Under the pieces are notes generated by a model. The model ran no database searches. It had not been told where the DNA came from and saw only the letters and a list, made by a program, of their open reading frames with translations. Shown piece after piece: positions 22,368 to 36,247 of a stretch of 64,000 nt of DNA. Every line of letters begins with the position of its first letter. The stretch's first letter is position 1. A program made the position numbers and the translations under genes. Origin of the DNA: Trileptium ribeirensis. Lineage: Eukaryota; Nematoda; Enoplea; Enoplida; Thoracostomopsidae. The DNA is taken from assembly GCA_030248225.1 (NCBI GenBank), contig JASANE010000546.1, forward strand, positions 1 to 64,000, given 5' to 3'.

Positions 22368-25300
22368 TTGTTTTTGTCTGACTCTGACCTTACCGAAAAC
22401 CAATTGGCAATTATGTCTCAATTTTTAAACTCTTGGAGTAGAGTATTTTCATTTTCAGATTACGATTTGGGTCGTCTAACATTCGTCAAGCATTTTATAA
22501 ATTGTGGGAATAGCCCACCGATATGTCGAAAACCTTACATTATTCCGCAGGCAGCTAAGGAAGATGTAAAATTACAATTAGAAAATACTGAAAAACATGG
22601 AATCATTAGGCCTTCAGCCTCTTCTTGGGCATCACCTCTCGTTATTGTTCGAAAAAAGGATGGTACCTATAGGATATGTCCGGACTATAAGAAATTAAAC
22701 GCTGTCACCAAGTCTGATGTGTTTCCCATACCACGAATCGAAGATTGCTTAGACAAACTCGTCGGTGCTAAGTATTTTTCCAGTTTGGACTTGACTAGTG
22801 GCTACTGGCAAATGGAATTGGAAGAGAGCGAAAAAGAAAAGACCGCCTTTATAACCGACAGCGGACTTTTTGAGTTTAATGTCATGCCTTTTTGGTCGAA
22901 ATGTGCTCCTAGTTCATTCATGCGAGCTATAAAATTCTTACTGGCCGGACTTGAGGACAAAGTATTATTCTACATTGATGATATCTTAATATTTTCTCCG
23001 TCCTTTGCCAACACCTCCAGGATTTATCGGATGTGTTCAAAAGGCTTCACGAAGGGAACATGAAGCCTAAGCCAAAAAAATGTACCTTCGGCCGAACTAA
23101 AGTAAAGTTTTTAGCATATGTTGTGTCCAATGAAGGGATTGAGCCTGATCCAGACAAAGTTAAGGCGGTTAAAGAATATCCCATGCCAAAAACTGTGAAA
23201 CAGATAGGATTTTTAGGGTTGGCGTCCTACTACCGAAAATTTATTAAAAATTTTGCATCCAGGGCATCTGCGCTAAATCACCGTTTGAAAAAATGTACTG
23301 TTTTCGTTTGGACCCCTGAGTGCCAAGAGTCTTTCGAAGATTTAAAAAGAGAGTTAACTAATGAGCCGATTTTACAGGGTCCAAACTTTGAACAACCATT
23401 TATCTTGATAACGGATGCCTGTAACGAAGGCCTCGGGGCGGTACTATCGCAAGACTACGATGGGATGGAGCATGTTGTTGCTTACGCTTCTAGGACCCTT
23501 GCGCCTGCTGAGAAAAATTATGCTATAACGGAAAAAGAAGGCCTTGCAGTGGTCTGGGCCATTAAATGTTTTCGACACTACTTGCTTGGTAGAAAATTTA
23601 AAGTAGTTACGGATCATTCGGCTTTAAAATGGTTCATGAATTTTTGCGGAAAAACGGCAGGCTACTGAGATGGTCACAGTTATTATCCGAATTTTATTTT
23701 GAGGTACAACATCGACCGGGGAAGTTTCATGCTAACAATGACGCACTTTCTCGGAGCCCCTATTACTCTGCCGCGATGTTAATCAATAGGACGAAGATGA
23801 CGATCAATTATGCTTTCCCATGGTCGAAAATATAACTAGTGCAACAGTATTAAATATTTCAGGTGCGTGTGATACCTCTTTAACAGGAAATGGAAATCCC
23901 GGGACTGCGGAGAGGAATATGTATAATTTACTGCGCTGCGATACTCAATTGCGGAGGATTATCGACTGGTTGGGAAATGATATTGAAGATAGCAGTAAGA
24001 CCAGAGGTATGAAAATTTTGTACTTTGTAACGGCCCGCTGCATCATACTTGGAATGAAAAGAGACCGAACAAAAAGAGCAAAAATTTGTTACCAAGTAGT
24101 GGTCCCACAAGTATTGCGCACTGAAATTATGGAATCATTTCATGATGATCCCTCGGAGCAGGTCAGCTGGGGTCTGACCGATCTTTTGCAAACATTCGGG
24201 AAGATTTTACTGGGATTCTATGTATAATGATATTAAAAATTGGTACTACTCCTGTGTGTTTTGTGCTACAAAAAAGGGTCCGGGGAAGAAGATAAAAGTT
24301 CCACTACAATCAATACCCATTTTCTCAAAACCCTTTAATATTGTGGCTGTGGATTGTGTGGGTCCACTAAAACAAACGGAAAAGGGAAATAAACATATTA
24401 TTGTGTTCACTGAGTACTTAACTAAGTGGGCCAAGGTTTTCGCGGTCTCAGACATAACAAGCGAGACAATTGCTAGGCTAGTTGTTGAGGAAATTATGTG
24501 CAGATATGGTGCCCCTTCAAGACCATTATCTGACCGCGGTTCAAATTTTATGAGTGACTTAGTTAAGTGGATATGTCATTTTACGGACACTCGAAAGGTG
24601 AATGCTTCTCCCTACAGACCTTCTACGGATGGTCAGTGTGAGCGGCTAAACAAAACTTGGATTGCCATGCTTTCTCGCTATGTTAATACAGCTCACACGG
24701 ATTGGGACAAGTGTTTAAACTTTATTCTATTTGCTTACCGGACCGCGGTACATGAGTCCACGAAAGAGACCTCATTCTTCTTACTCTACGGTAGAGACCC
24801 ACGTTTTGGTGTTGAAGTAGGGCTAGGATCCTACAATTTATTAAATATCCACACTCTTGAGGGCTATCGAGAGACACTTGTAACGGGTTTTGAAATTGCT
24901 CCAAAACTGGCCGCTGATAATATTGAAAGTGCTCAAAGAAAGCAACGGGAATGTTATAATAAGTCCGCAGCGGACCATAAACTTCAAGTAGGACAACGAA
25001 TATGGTGCTATTATCCCGCTGTTAAAAATGAAAAACACCTAAGCTATGCCATCTCTGGCACTGCCCTTATCGAATCATAGAATTTACAAGTGACGTGAAT
25101 GTTCGCATTCGGCCGTGTAAGGATACCAAACCGGACAAATTTGTGCATATCAAATTTTGTAAACTATGTTTTGGGGATGAAAAGCCCTCCCTTTCCTTAG
25201 AAGATGAAAATGTCACAGACGTGGTTGAGTGTGTTCAATATTTTGAAAACGTAGGATCTGGAAAAGGAGACGGCGGAGATATACAAGTATCATCTAATTC

Positions 25301-25394
25301 CGATAATATTGCTTCAGCTAAAAATTTTGTGGAAAGTAAGTTCTCCCAAATTGCGTGGACGGACAACAAACAGACGAGGATATATCTGAAGTAA
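22368..25394 (+). pseudogene. pol: Pol: reverse transcriptase, RNase H, integrase; frameshifted
   Basis: Pieces in order. Reverse transcriptase: 22368-23063 with YRICPDYKKLN, FSSLDLTSGYWQ and the catalytic YIDDI. Thumb and RNase H: 23033-23668 with ITDACNEGLG, TEKEGLAVVW and VVTDHSALKW supplying the acidic residues. RNase H tail: 23629-23835 (RPGKFHANNDALSR). Degraded HHCC zinc region: 23820-24227. Integrase core: 24220-25080 with aspartates in VAVDCVGPL and LSDRGSNF and glutamate in GQCERLNKT. A GPY/F-like C-terminal module runs on to about 25394 after a shift near 25055. Frame changes fall near 23010-23030, 23640, 23825, 24205 and 25055. Pol copies RNA to DNA and integrates it; this copy cannot make the full polyprotein. 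Confidence 0.93.
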
Positions 25395-25397
25395 ACG

Positions 25398-27611
25398 TTG
25401 AATTCGAGAATGTTCGAGGTATGGGTACCGAATGGGAAGGTAGATTGCAGAAAAACTAATCGAAGTTTTATGTTAAGGAAGGGATCTGCACTTGGTAAGT
25501 ATTTTATATTTTGTTGTATCTTACTATTCTTCATCACTGGTATTGAAGGCTATGGTGAAACCCAACAACCCAACTCTATTGTCAAAATTAATAAACATTT
25601 CTCGGTAGTTTTTAAACGGGAGGGGATATTAGATAATGCTCAAGACTTTATTGAACATCACATAGTAATCCCACTAAAACCTAGTATCCAAAACCCGAAA
25701 CTCTCACCTTCATGTTTTAATGTGGGACACAAAAAACACTTCGCACCCTATAGGCTTTCTCTTATGGCAATTTTATGACATGTCTGTGGACATGAACATG
25801 GCCTTTATTTCAACGTATAAACGAGCTAAAGGTAAATTGGAAAACCTGAAAAAATTTGAAATTTTTAATAAAACCAAATAAAAGGTGGGCGTCGAAATAA
25901 AGGGGGTATATTTAGTGGTTTTGCCTGTTTTATAGAATCTATTTTTGGAGGCTGTAACCTCGGGCAGGGGCCGAGGCTTCCAAAGTTCGAAGAGCACTTT
26001 ATACATTAAATACTAGGATAACTGGTGTATAATCAGAAGTAGTTCGAGTTAATAACCGATTAATTTCCCTGTCAAAATTAGCATCTAAGGGATTTCAAAA
26101 CGAAGATAAAATAATTAACGTTATTTCTGAGTTAATGGCTAAACTAGGTGAAGTTCAAGAAGGGTTCAGAAATTCGATTACATCTTTGGGCGTTGCCATG
26201 AACCAATCCGTTCAATTAGGATATGTAGAGTTAAATTTTAACGTTGATTTACTACGCTGGTTATCAAGTTTCTTTTTGTCGAATGAACAGATTGAAGGGA
26301 TGTATACTTTAGCAAACGCACTTGGCCATTTTGAAAAGGGTTATCTTTCACCCAGTGTCATCCCGCCTATTAGTATCGAGAAAATCCTTCTATCCCTTAG
26401 TGAGAAACTGTCAGAAAGTGGTGTTAGGTTAATGTATGGAACGAAGAACATAAATAAATATTATGCGGTACCACTCATTAAAGCAGTATATTCTGGGACT
26501 GAAAGTCTAATTGCCCGAGAAAATATGGAATTTAACCTTTAGGGACTTACGTATGGACAAAGTGATATAGGACATGGTGTTTACACGCAAGTCAATCCTA
26601 ATTATGATTTACTTGGGGTAAGCAGGGATAATTCTCAATCTTTAATTTTAAAAAGGGAACAGCTTGAAGGCTGTGTTGGATCAAAATTTTTGCGGTGTCC
26701 TCTGGTATTTCCTATTATTCCGGTGTCCTGTGATGTATGCGAAATTGAGCTCTTTTTAGAGAAAAATAATGTACCAAAAATCTGCGATATGGTAATTACT
26801 AGGAATAGAAATCCGATACAGGCTTTTGGCCCAACACGAGGTTTTTGGTTTATGTCAGCCGTGCATTCAGATTGGCGTTTGTTTTGCGATGGAAAAGTCC
26901 CCAGAAAAGTTAAATCCTGTTTTCAATGCATAATTAAGCTACTATGTGGGTTCGGAATAACCATTGGTGGAATGACCCTTCCAACTCGGACACATGGTTG
27001 TGGTATTACAGTTTATTGGAACGACACTCATTTAGCAGAAAATCTTATATTCGAACAAACGAATCTAGCAGTATTAAGTAATAGCATTTGGCCGGGAATT
27101 GGGTTGATTTTACCCAATTTGGTAAATGTCGGTAACTATTTTAAAGCTAACTTAAGACCCGACACCGAAAGTGTGGTGAACTTAACAAAATTTCGAGAAA
27201 ACGTGATCAACCAGAATCAGTCTTTTGTATCCGAGGATATAGCCCTGCAGAGATACGTAGAGTATAGAATTGCTAAAATTGAAAATCAAAATCGTCCAGT
27301 TAGGTTTATGTCGTCTTGGCTATTGGAGAAGTTATTTTATTTTTCTATTGCTCTTACAGGGTTTTCGATCCTCATACAATGCCCTCACCACAATCGTTAT
27401 GGATCAGTCAGGTAAAAGGGATACTAAACCGGATAAACCCACTCCCGGTTTGGGTAAGTTTTCGGTACCAAAACAAAAACGTAAGGCTTCAGATTTTGGA
27501 ATGGTAAATTACGATTTTGCTCTTGCAGATCTTCAGGAAGTAAATAACCATTTCGAGGCCATGAAAAAACTTAAGGAAGAAAAACCTAATGAATGTTTGT
27601 CTTATATGTAA
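25398..27611 (+). pseudogene. env: Env, class-I fusion glycoprotein type (F-like), broken
   Basis: Opens with a leader containing a hydrophobic signal segment (YFIFCCILLFFITGIEG, about residues 34-50) and continues to 25778. In another frame at about 25886-25965 an RRNK basic site precedes a glycine/phenylalanine-rich hydrophobic stretch, the arrangement of a furin site and fusion peptide in F-like Env proteins. Ectodomain pieces follow at 26135-26542 and 26690-27415, the latter with a cysteine-rich part, TLPTRTHGCGITVYW, and a membrane anchor (LLEKLFYFSIALTGF). A last shift near 27370 moves a basic, lysine-rich tail to 27611. Env would mediate cell entry in errantivirus-like elements. Multiple stops and shifts make this copy non-functional. 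Confidence 0.8.
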
Positions 27612-30600
27612 TGCGTGTGCAGTTCTCTCTCTTCACGCTTGTGTAACTGTAATATAAAAATTTTTTACTATTTTTAATGCAAAAGGGCATACTGGCATAT
27701 ATCTTAGGGATTGATTTTGCCAAACAGATATGGCGTATACTGCAAATCTTAATTTGCAATAGCAAAGGGCGTAGGTGGGTAATTATTTGTAACCTTTTGT
27801 GATTTTGTGCTAAAAACAAACGGAGTGAGCTGGATAGGTTAATGTAACCAAAAGAGAATTATAAAGCTTTATAACAAAGGTTTTTTGTCCCAAAACTATT
27901 TATATTTTTTTCCTTTCACAAACTGCAATACCTTTTAGTGGATCATGGGTTGGGCCATACCTGATAAGTATTTCCAACTGCGTTAGTAGTGAGTTTTTTA
28001 ATCCATGCATATTTCAGAACCAACCAGTAAAATTCTCGAAAAGCATCGACATCGCCAGACGCATGAAGTTGGCGTTAGGGATTAGACTGGGCTCGAGCCG
28101 GTATAGCCTTTGGAGAGCTTAAGTTAGTATCATACAATTTTTTTGTTTGTTGCAATTGTAGTTGTCCTAAAGTTTAAAAAAAATTTAGATAGAAAGTCAA
28201 GTTGGGTGAATGAAACTTTTCAAGTTCCGCCCTTTCGCTCTTAAAGCAAGGGTTATGATAAAATTTAAACTATAAATTTTGCGCTGGCAAGCTTAGTGGG
28301 TGTAACCAAAAATACATTGCGTAACGGTTAGTTAGTGTGCCGGCATGCTAGCCTAGAGTTCGGTACTTGGACAAAATTCAGCGACTAAGTGGTATAGGTT
28401 GTTTGTCTATATTCCTGGCGTTAACTGTTCTATATTTTGCAATGTAATTAAAGGCCCTCCGTGGCTCATGACAGTTTCAGGTACAGTGTAAAGGGAGAAA
28501 GCGATAAGAATTTTTTATATTTATTGAAAATGTAAATAAGGGTTTGTTTCAAAAAACCTGTATCTAAAAATAAAATGTGAATTAAAATTTGGACAGAATG
28601 AATTTCCCCGAAAGAATATTAAATCTAGTTAAAAGTTAAAACGCAGTTAAAAAATGGTATTCATTTAAATTTGAAAATATAATGAAATAAAAATATTTGT
28701 ATAGTGTGCGGTTATATTGAGTGTCGATGCGCAAACCGAACATACCTGGGAAATAGGTCTAAGTTAACTAAAATTTTAACTTGTGTCTAAATTTAGCGTG
28801 ATTTTAAATAGAGCATAATTGTAGAAATTTTGCATGTACGTAAGTATGTTAGATGGGAAATGTAAAAGGGCTATACCGAGTAGGCCGTAAAATGATTCTA
28901 CAACCCATGTCCAAAAAAACTGTGCTATAAAATTTTAGAAAATCAGTTAAAATTTTAAAACGGATTTTTAAAAATTTTTTCCCAATTTCGGTGATTTATC
29001 CTGCTGGTCCTAGGGGGTGACTGTACTCATCTTATTTCTCCAAATACTACTGCTGCTTGCTGGGGACCTGAGAACAGCGCTTTCAAAATTTACTAACGGT
29101 GTTCTCCAGACACTTGAAGTGTCTCCTGTCGCCCGCACTGTGTCAGCTACCGGGGGAACCTCTACACCGTAGGGCGCGTTCCAGTCTGAGTGAGTTTCTC
29201 GTTGTTTGCTCAGTCAGACCGACCCAGAACTGACCAGTAGAGGCAGTACGACAGGGCCTGGGTACAAGCAAGATTGTTCGGGTGGACATATGGGAGATCT
29301 TATATTGTTTCCGTGTTTTGTTGGACCCTCAGTAAAAAAATCTTAAACCTTAGACTTGGTGTTCTGCTAGCGTGTCCTTTAGATATGCGTTCTTTATACA
29401 AATTACCGTCTGTCTTCGGCTAGGCTCCGGATTAATGGCCATATAGCCGCGTGTATACAGTGCATCTTGTGCTCAATGGGATAAAAATAGATTTTAAAAC
29501 ACCCAGGGATTCTCTCAAACCCTGTACCTATTTCCGTGGAATCTAAGTATATGTACTTTAATACAAATTGTTTGCGAAGTGGGCTACGGTTTAGCGGCCA
29601 TCCACTTCGACTTTGTTTGAAGTGTATATGTTTCTCAGGGGTATAATCTCGTGTGAACCCTAAACATGTAGTTTTACACATCACATTTGTGTATGCATTT
29701 TTCATGTTTTGTGCCTTTGCACTATCATGTGAAATTTTCTATCTCATTAAAAAACTCATTTCATCGCACCAGCGAAAATTTTTTAACAATGCCTAACAAA
29801 CCATTACAAACACAACAGTCCTTTTTTGTATATGTGAGTTCCCTAGGTAACTCATATGGGAAATTTATGTCCCTGTGAGTCCTTTTGTTCTTCTTGTGTC
29901 TTCCGTTAAAACAAATAGAAGGCACACGAGGGGAATTAATCCTCGTGCGCCTGTATTACGAATATAGACACACAGGGGGTGCAATGTCACTGTGTGCTAC
30001 TCCGATTTTTTTCATCTTTTTTCTCCTCATGGCTTTCTCATTTTTGCGTTATAACACAATTCCTAACTTATGCGTCTTTCACACAGAAGTGCGTGCACGA
30101 ACTGCACACCGTAGACACGTCGCGCAACGATTTCACGCAAAATAGAGACAACATCTTTCCATTGCACGCAAAATGAAGACAAGGGCTTTCCATTGCACTC
30201 TAAATGAAGACAACGGTTTCCATTTCCCGCAAAATTCTAATAACGCGCTTCTATTACCACATGTCGAGTGAAATATTGATGACTATTGCTATGCGGCTAG
30301 AGCAATGGTAGCTTCTATATTTATAGCTTGCGTGCAATGGTTGATACCATATCTACAACAACGTGCAATCGCATCAACCATATCTGCATCTCTGTGCAAT
30401 TGTAGTGAGAATATATATATGTGCAGTGAGATATTGCTGGCCACTCTAGTTTGATATTGGCTTCCTGCAGTTTGATACTGGTGCTCCCCCTTGTTTGATA
30501 TTGGTTCCTCCCACCAGTTGGTTATTGGTACACCCTCCAGTTTGATATTGGTGCCCGTCCAGTTTGAAATTGGTGCTATTGTTGCCACTATCAAACTAGA

Positions 30601-33600
30601 GGGGGCACCGATATTAAGCTAGGGGGGAACCTCTATCAAACTTGGAGGGGGCACTAATATAAAACTTGAGGGGGCACAAGTATCAAACTGGAGGAGGCAC
30701 CAATATCAAACTGCCGGAGGCACCACTATCAAACTGAAGGGTGACACCAAAATCACATTGCGGGGGCCACCACTACCAAAATGGAGGAGGCACCAATATC
30801 ATACTGGATGGGCGTGCCAATATCAAATTGCAGGGAGTACACTATTAAAATGGAGGGGGCCACCACTATCAAACTGGAAGGGACACCGCTGTCAAACTGA
30901 ATAGGGCACTAATATATTAAACATATTGATAACTTTTATTTACCTCAATATTACGCAGCACGAATAATATGCATATTACTAACAGCATTGCAGCGACTTT
31001 ATTTAACTTGTATGGTTGACACAGCGCTAGGGAATATAATTCTTAAAATATCGTTATATCGGCTTTTATACTTGGTATCCTTACTTTACCAAAAATATAG
31101 TTACACCAAAAAATTTTTAGTTAAAACATCGTCAAGCGAAAATTATAAAAATGCTGTATGTTCATGATATGTTTTGCAAATATACACAGCGCCTTGAAAG
31201 TCAAGGTTTAATGAAAATTCATTGCAGACTTATAACATTAACAGGAGTTAAAGTTTAACTTAATCAGTGAGATTTCGCCCTGACCGGATTAAAATTTTTG
31301 TGTTAGTATTACATCTTATCCCGTACAAAAAAACCTTATCCCGTTAAATTTAATGAAAAAGTTTTTTAATTACGCTCAAACACTATTTTAAGTTGCAGGC
31401 GTGGTTTACCCAGTTCAATCGTATTATAACTAGTTTATTCGTAAAAAAATAAGATGTGAATCATTTCGAATATAGAATTCCAACTATATGTATTTTCTGT
31501 GAATTACAGGTAAAAGTTATCGATTAGCAAGATTTTTATTTTGAACTACATGAAGTCAGGTAAGAACATAATTATTTTTTAATGTTTTTTTTTATTTTTA
31601 CTATTAAATTTAAAGCTAAATTTTATCAAAAAAGAGTTTGTCTTATGACAGAGTAAATGTATAAGCAAACACTATAATGAAGTTACCAACCTTTAATGTT
31701 TCAAACAAAAACAAATATAATGTTCACATTATAGAAAACTGATTATAGAATACTCGTAGAAGCGTCAATTATAGAGAATACACACTAAGATTAGAACACC
31801 TTTTTAAATTTTCGCCATTACAATGTTTTACAAGTTTAAACTACTTAAGTAAAGGTATGGGAACTGAGAGGTTTAGACTTTTGGCTTTAAAATGATGAGA
31901 AATGGTAGTGTTAGTTTAGAACATGGCCAATTTTTCAACCTATTAAAACCGGATCTCACACTATAATTACAAGTCAAAAAATTGATGCAAAATTTTACGT
32001 CAATTTGCCATTTTTATTAAGTTATTCATTTAGGTGTCTGTTAACCCTGGTGTTGTAATGTAATAGTATGTAAACCGTGGTACTTAAAGATTCATGTCTC
32101 ATTCCTTCGTTTTCAAAGTAATGTTTTAGAATGGTAAATTCACTGTTTCAAAGTTTAATGACTCGAAATTATACATATCATTGTGCACTTATGGATTGAC
32201 CTTTTTGGTGCTGATATGACAAAATATCTGATATTAAACAGTAATTCCTATTAGACTTATAGAGATTAATTAATTATGCAATACTAACAAGTCCGGGGAT
32301 GTTGGTATTGAAAATGAGTTGATAAAAAAATAAACAAATGGTTGAAAAATTCATACCTATCTTGTATTAGTTTTATTGAAGATTGAACATCATAAAAGAT
32401 TTGAAGACGCATATAGGGGACGTGATCTGGAAATGCATATATATTTTAATATATGTTCATTATTATATGTTTGCAATTTATGAGGTAAAACATAAGATCT
32501 CACAACCTAACACGGTATTAATGAGACTCAAAAAAGAGACTACTAATGGGTTAAGAAGATTTTATTAGAGTGAAATTAGTAATTTTTGGGTAACATTGAC
32601 GATAATTTGGATAATGTTGTGTGAGATGTATTAATATTGGGCGTGAAATACATATTTTTTTATTTTAGGGATATTATAACGGGAAAATATCCAGATGAAG
32701 AAAAAAAGAAAAAATAATAATATATAATATATGTAAAAAATAGTTTTATGATGTATTAACCTCTTGAAATAAAAAGTTTTTAATGCAATTAATTACCTAC
32801 AGCTAATTCAATCAACGAACAAGTAAAAAGTATTGTTTTTAGAGATCCATGTAAATGCTTCAAAAATTTTTAAATTATTTCCTGGTCTGCGTAAAATTAC
32901 TAGTGGATTTTTAATTATGAAACAGACTATTCATAAAAATTTTATACCATACTAATTTAAGTCATTCAAAAACATTCTATGCATAACCCCTTTGACCATC
33001 TACCTTCAATCTATTACAGACAGTGGACCTCCTTTCCTATGAGCATATAATTATGTTGCTAATACTAGTGAACCGCATTCGACTATAAAAACGCAATAAC
33101 TCTATCATTTAATTCATAAATTTGAAAATCTTCTATATGACAGTAATTTTTGAAGCTACGAAACAACAAAAGACGAACATGTTAGTTTTTTCTTTCTCAT
33201 CAAAAACAATATTTAATATTAAGATTTCATGCAACTAAGATTTCAACAATATGTAATACTAAAGCCACTTTTTGTTTACCACGTCGTAGGAGATTTCATA
33301 GCACTGCAGCATCAAATTGCAAAACATAAATAAAAGAGATTATGCTATTGTTGCAGAGATTAAATTCATAACTATATAATATACATATATAAGAATATGC
33401 GAACAGTTACTGTACATATAGTAAATGTATAAAATAAATATTAAATAATGAAACATGCACTCAATGTAGTTGTATATAAATAAATCACGGAAAGGTTCAT
33501 ACAAACTTTTCAGCATAGACTCTGGCCCTATCATACATTTTTATAATTAGGTTACTCAAAAAATACCTAACAACCCCTCACCCTGTTCAACTAATTATAA

Positions 33601-34879
33601 AAAAATTAATTAGTGGTGACAGTAAAGTGATCATGTCTCAGCGAAACCCCTTATGCACAAAAGTGGGAATACGATTATTTTCATACTTCTTCTTGTAGCT
33701 TTGTGTGCTTGAAGCGGAGAATACTAAAGTCTATCAATTAGCTGACCATATTCGAGCATAAAGTCTATGACATTAGTTGATCTTCAACTTCCGGGCTTAT
33801 GATCACCTGCAAATAATCGAAAGAGGCCATATGATAAGTGTTTCTTTTTTGAGGGGGATTTCAGCAGGGTTATATAATATAGTAAAATTGTTCCTGGTCC
33901 TTGTATACTGAATATACAAAATTCACATAATAGGAATGGAGCCAGATAGGTAAATAATTGTCATCAAATCAACGCACCCCAATCCCCAAAACTTTTGCGT
34001 AGAAAAATTATTGTGCGCCATCGGTCTAAATCTAAAACAGTTAAACCGTGCAATACAGCTATACATTAACAAGTGCGTATGTCAAGGTGAGCATAAACAC
34101 GTAAAAGTGAGCCGACGTCAAATTTCCAGCAAGCCGAAAACCATTGCAACATACCTTATGTGTGTACATTGTATGAATATTGATAGGTATATGTTGAGTA
34201 TTGATTATTTTATTTTAGATGTCCTTGTATGTGTATTTGTATATATGTATATTTTTGTGTATTTCATGAACACGTGCTCTTGATTTTCTTGGAAACGTGT
34301 ATCGCGTGGAGTTACAAAATGGAGCCAGTATGGTCAAAAGTCAAAATACCTGGGGATGTGTGTACGAGCGATGGATGAACGTGACTCATGACATTTACGC
34401 TGAGTGGTCACTATGCACATATGGTTGTTGGCGTAGTGGGTTGCTTTTCCTCCGGTAATTATGAAATGGGTGAGTATCTACGCCATACTATACTCCAATA
34501 TTACGATATTGCCATATTCGCGGTTGATTGTTCAATTATTGCGGGTGACGTGGCCTTGGATAGCTACACGGTTGGCGTGAACCTTTATAACGAACAATTA
34601 ACGCGAAAAGGGAGTAGCCTAGTGCAGTATGGTGGTGGTTGATAGTGCGGTGGTTGATTGGTTCAGACGTGATGAACTATAGACAATGGTTACAAAAAAA
34701 TGAAGTTAAAAAAACTCTGACTGGTATTAATAATTGCCGGGTAATGGATGGTAATCTTGATTGATTCGTTATTGATTGAATTTTAAGTGAATGGTATCAT
34801 TTGTTTCATTGTTGTAGGTAATGTGGATAATTTCGCATTAACATAGTTCAGGAAAATTTGTGGACAAATTTTTGTGTGG
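27612..34879 (+). other. 7.3 kb non-coding tract between env and 3' LTR
   Basis: No recognisable coding exon, no RNA gene and no ends of another transposon were found on either strand. Composition is AT-rich, with long A/T runs at 31-34 kb. It contains an inverted minisatellite at about 30450-30920. Open frames such as 29885-30145 and 34388-34642 are short and feature-free. It may be a long 3' untranslated region of the element, or host/satellite DNA captured by it. Confidence 0.55.
30450..30920. repeat. Minisatellite in inverted orientation
   Basis: The left half (30450-30578) repeats words of the type CCAGTTTGATATTGGTGC every 25-30 bp. From about 30590 the same word runs in the opposite orientation (CACCAATATCAAACTGG) to about 30920, interspersed with GGAGGGGGC runs. 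The axis lies near 30583. Transcripts across it could fold into a long imperfect hairpin. Confidence 0.85.
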
Positions 34880-34891
34880 CGGAGGGGGTAA
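34880..34891 (+). promoter_or_regulatory. Polypurine tract
   Basis: CGGAGGGGGTAA lies directly before the 3' LTR, the expected place for the purine-rich primer of plus-strand DNA synthesis. Confidence 0.7.
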
Positions 34892-36247
34892 TATAACGAT
34901 CTGTACCCTCAACTTTTCCCTATTTGATAATATCGGGTCTCCTTCCTTTTATAAACAAAATTGCCTTATTTCTTACGTAAAACCACTAAAGGGCATAAAC
35001 TATCGTGGCAACCATTCCGTGGGAAAATGAAGGTTTTGCGTCATCTGTTTATTATATGTACATTTATGTATGTGTTGTGTATCTTGTTTACTTTATGCAT
35101 ACATTTCGTGTGTTTACGATTCCATAATTCATATGTAACTTTTGTATATGTGCGAACCTGTTTGTTTTGTTATTACATGTGAATCGAGTGTAGTTTGTGT
35201 AACTCAGTATAAATCATTTTCGTTTGTAAATTGGCTGTTTTGTGTATTACATGTGAAGCGTGTGTATTATGTGTAATTGTTTGAAAATAGGATTAGTTTT
35301 GAGTTAAAAATTTTCCCAGCACATTACAATAGAATTTTTAAGAACTACAGAAATGGAGTTAAAGTGGACAGGGGGATAGTTTGGGCATAGCTGGATTTTG
35401 ACGCCAAACACAATAGGGCACCCTGTAGATTATCCATACCAAATTTGGCATCATTTGGCCCACCCGTTAAGGAGTTACGGACCTCATCCCCTCCGTAATT
35501 TCTGGCCTTAATAATTTTATTTATTCTTGGAATTGTTAAGATTAAGAGAGTTTAAAATAATATAAAATTTTACATTTTGTGTGCCAGGGATATAGTTTAG
35601 GTACCTATCGGATTTGAGTGTAAGCCCTGGGTGCCTTAACCATTACACTTACATTAACGGATATGTAAGTGTATCTCTGCCGGATTTTTACAAAATTTGT
35701 TGCTAGTTAGGGATTCCGCGAATTTCGTAAAAACTTATTCTCTAACGCAAAAATTAAAATTTTAGTTCGAGATAGAATTCCATAATTCCAAGAATTTCTT
35801 GGTCTTAACTGTATAAACCGCGGGTTAGAGAATCTTCTAGGTTTCTGGTCCGGGATAAAAGTTTATTTAAGCTCACGCGTGCTAAGCTTAGGCAGTTCAT
35901 TTTCTCGCAATCGGTGGTGCAAGTTATACGCATAGAGTCGAGTTGTTCAATCGGTGTGGTTGTGTGTCGTATATTGTGTGCTTATCCTGTACTTAATGTA
36001 AGTAAGTGTATATTGTTTTTCATTGTATGAGAATGTGTTTACATGGTGTTTTGGGTTAGTAAAGGCAACCTGGCATTAATAACTCGAAGAGATCCTGACT
36101 GGCATATATACTACCCATTTGGCTAGTAAATGAAAACCTCACCATTAAACAAAATAAAAGCTGAGCTTAAAGTTGAAAATTGACTGTTGTTAGACAATAC
36201 GCAGATTGAGTATCCTTTAACCTTAAACAGGACTCACGCGAGCTACA
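34892..36247 (+). repeat. 3' LTR
   Basis: 1356 bp, co-linear with the 5' LTR. The first two bases are TA instead of TG, probably one mutation; it ends GAGCTACA. It is followed by CGCC, the copy of the 4-bp target. Differences from the 5' LTR are scattered substitutions and a few small indels, about 5% by eye. Confidence 0.95.

Larger units (their letters stand above)
17142..36247 (+). mobile_element. Env-bearing Ty3/gypsy LTR retrotransposon, 19.1 kb
   Basis: Two LTRs (17142-18492 and 34892-36247, about 95% identical by eye) bound the element. It is flanked by a 4-bp target-site duplication CGCC (17138-17141 and 36248-36251), normal for gypsy-type integrases. Order: LTR, primer-binding site, Gag, Tudor domain, NADAR domain, protease remnant, reverse transcriptase/RNase H/integrase, Env, a 7.3 kb non-coding tract, polypurine tract, LTR. 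The coding part is broken by at least one stop and many frameshifts, so this copy is dead, consistent with the LTR divergence. The length is well above the 5-10 kb usual for the group. I found no nested element that explains the excess. Confidence 0.93.

Noticed and set aside
34388..34642. 84-codon frame before the 3' LTR
   Set aside because: No recognisable features; isolated in the non-coding tract.
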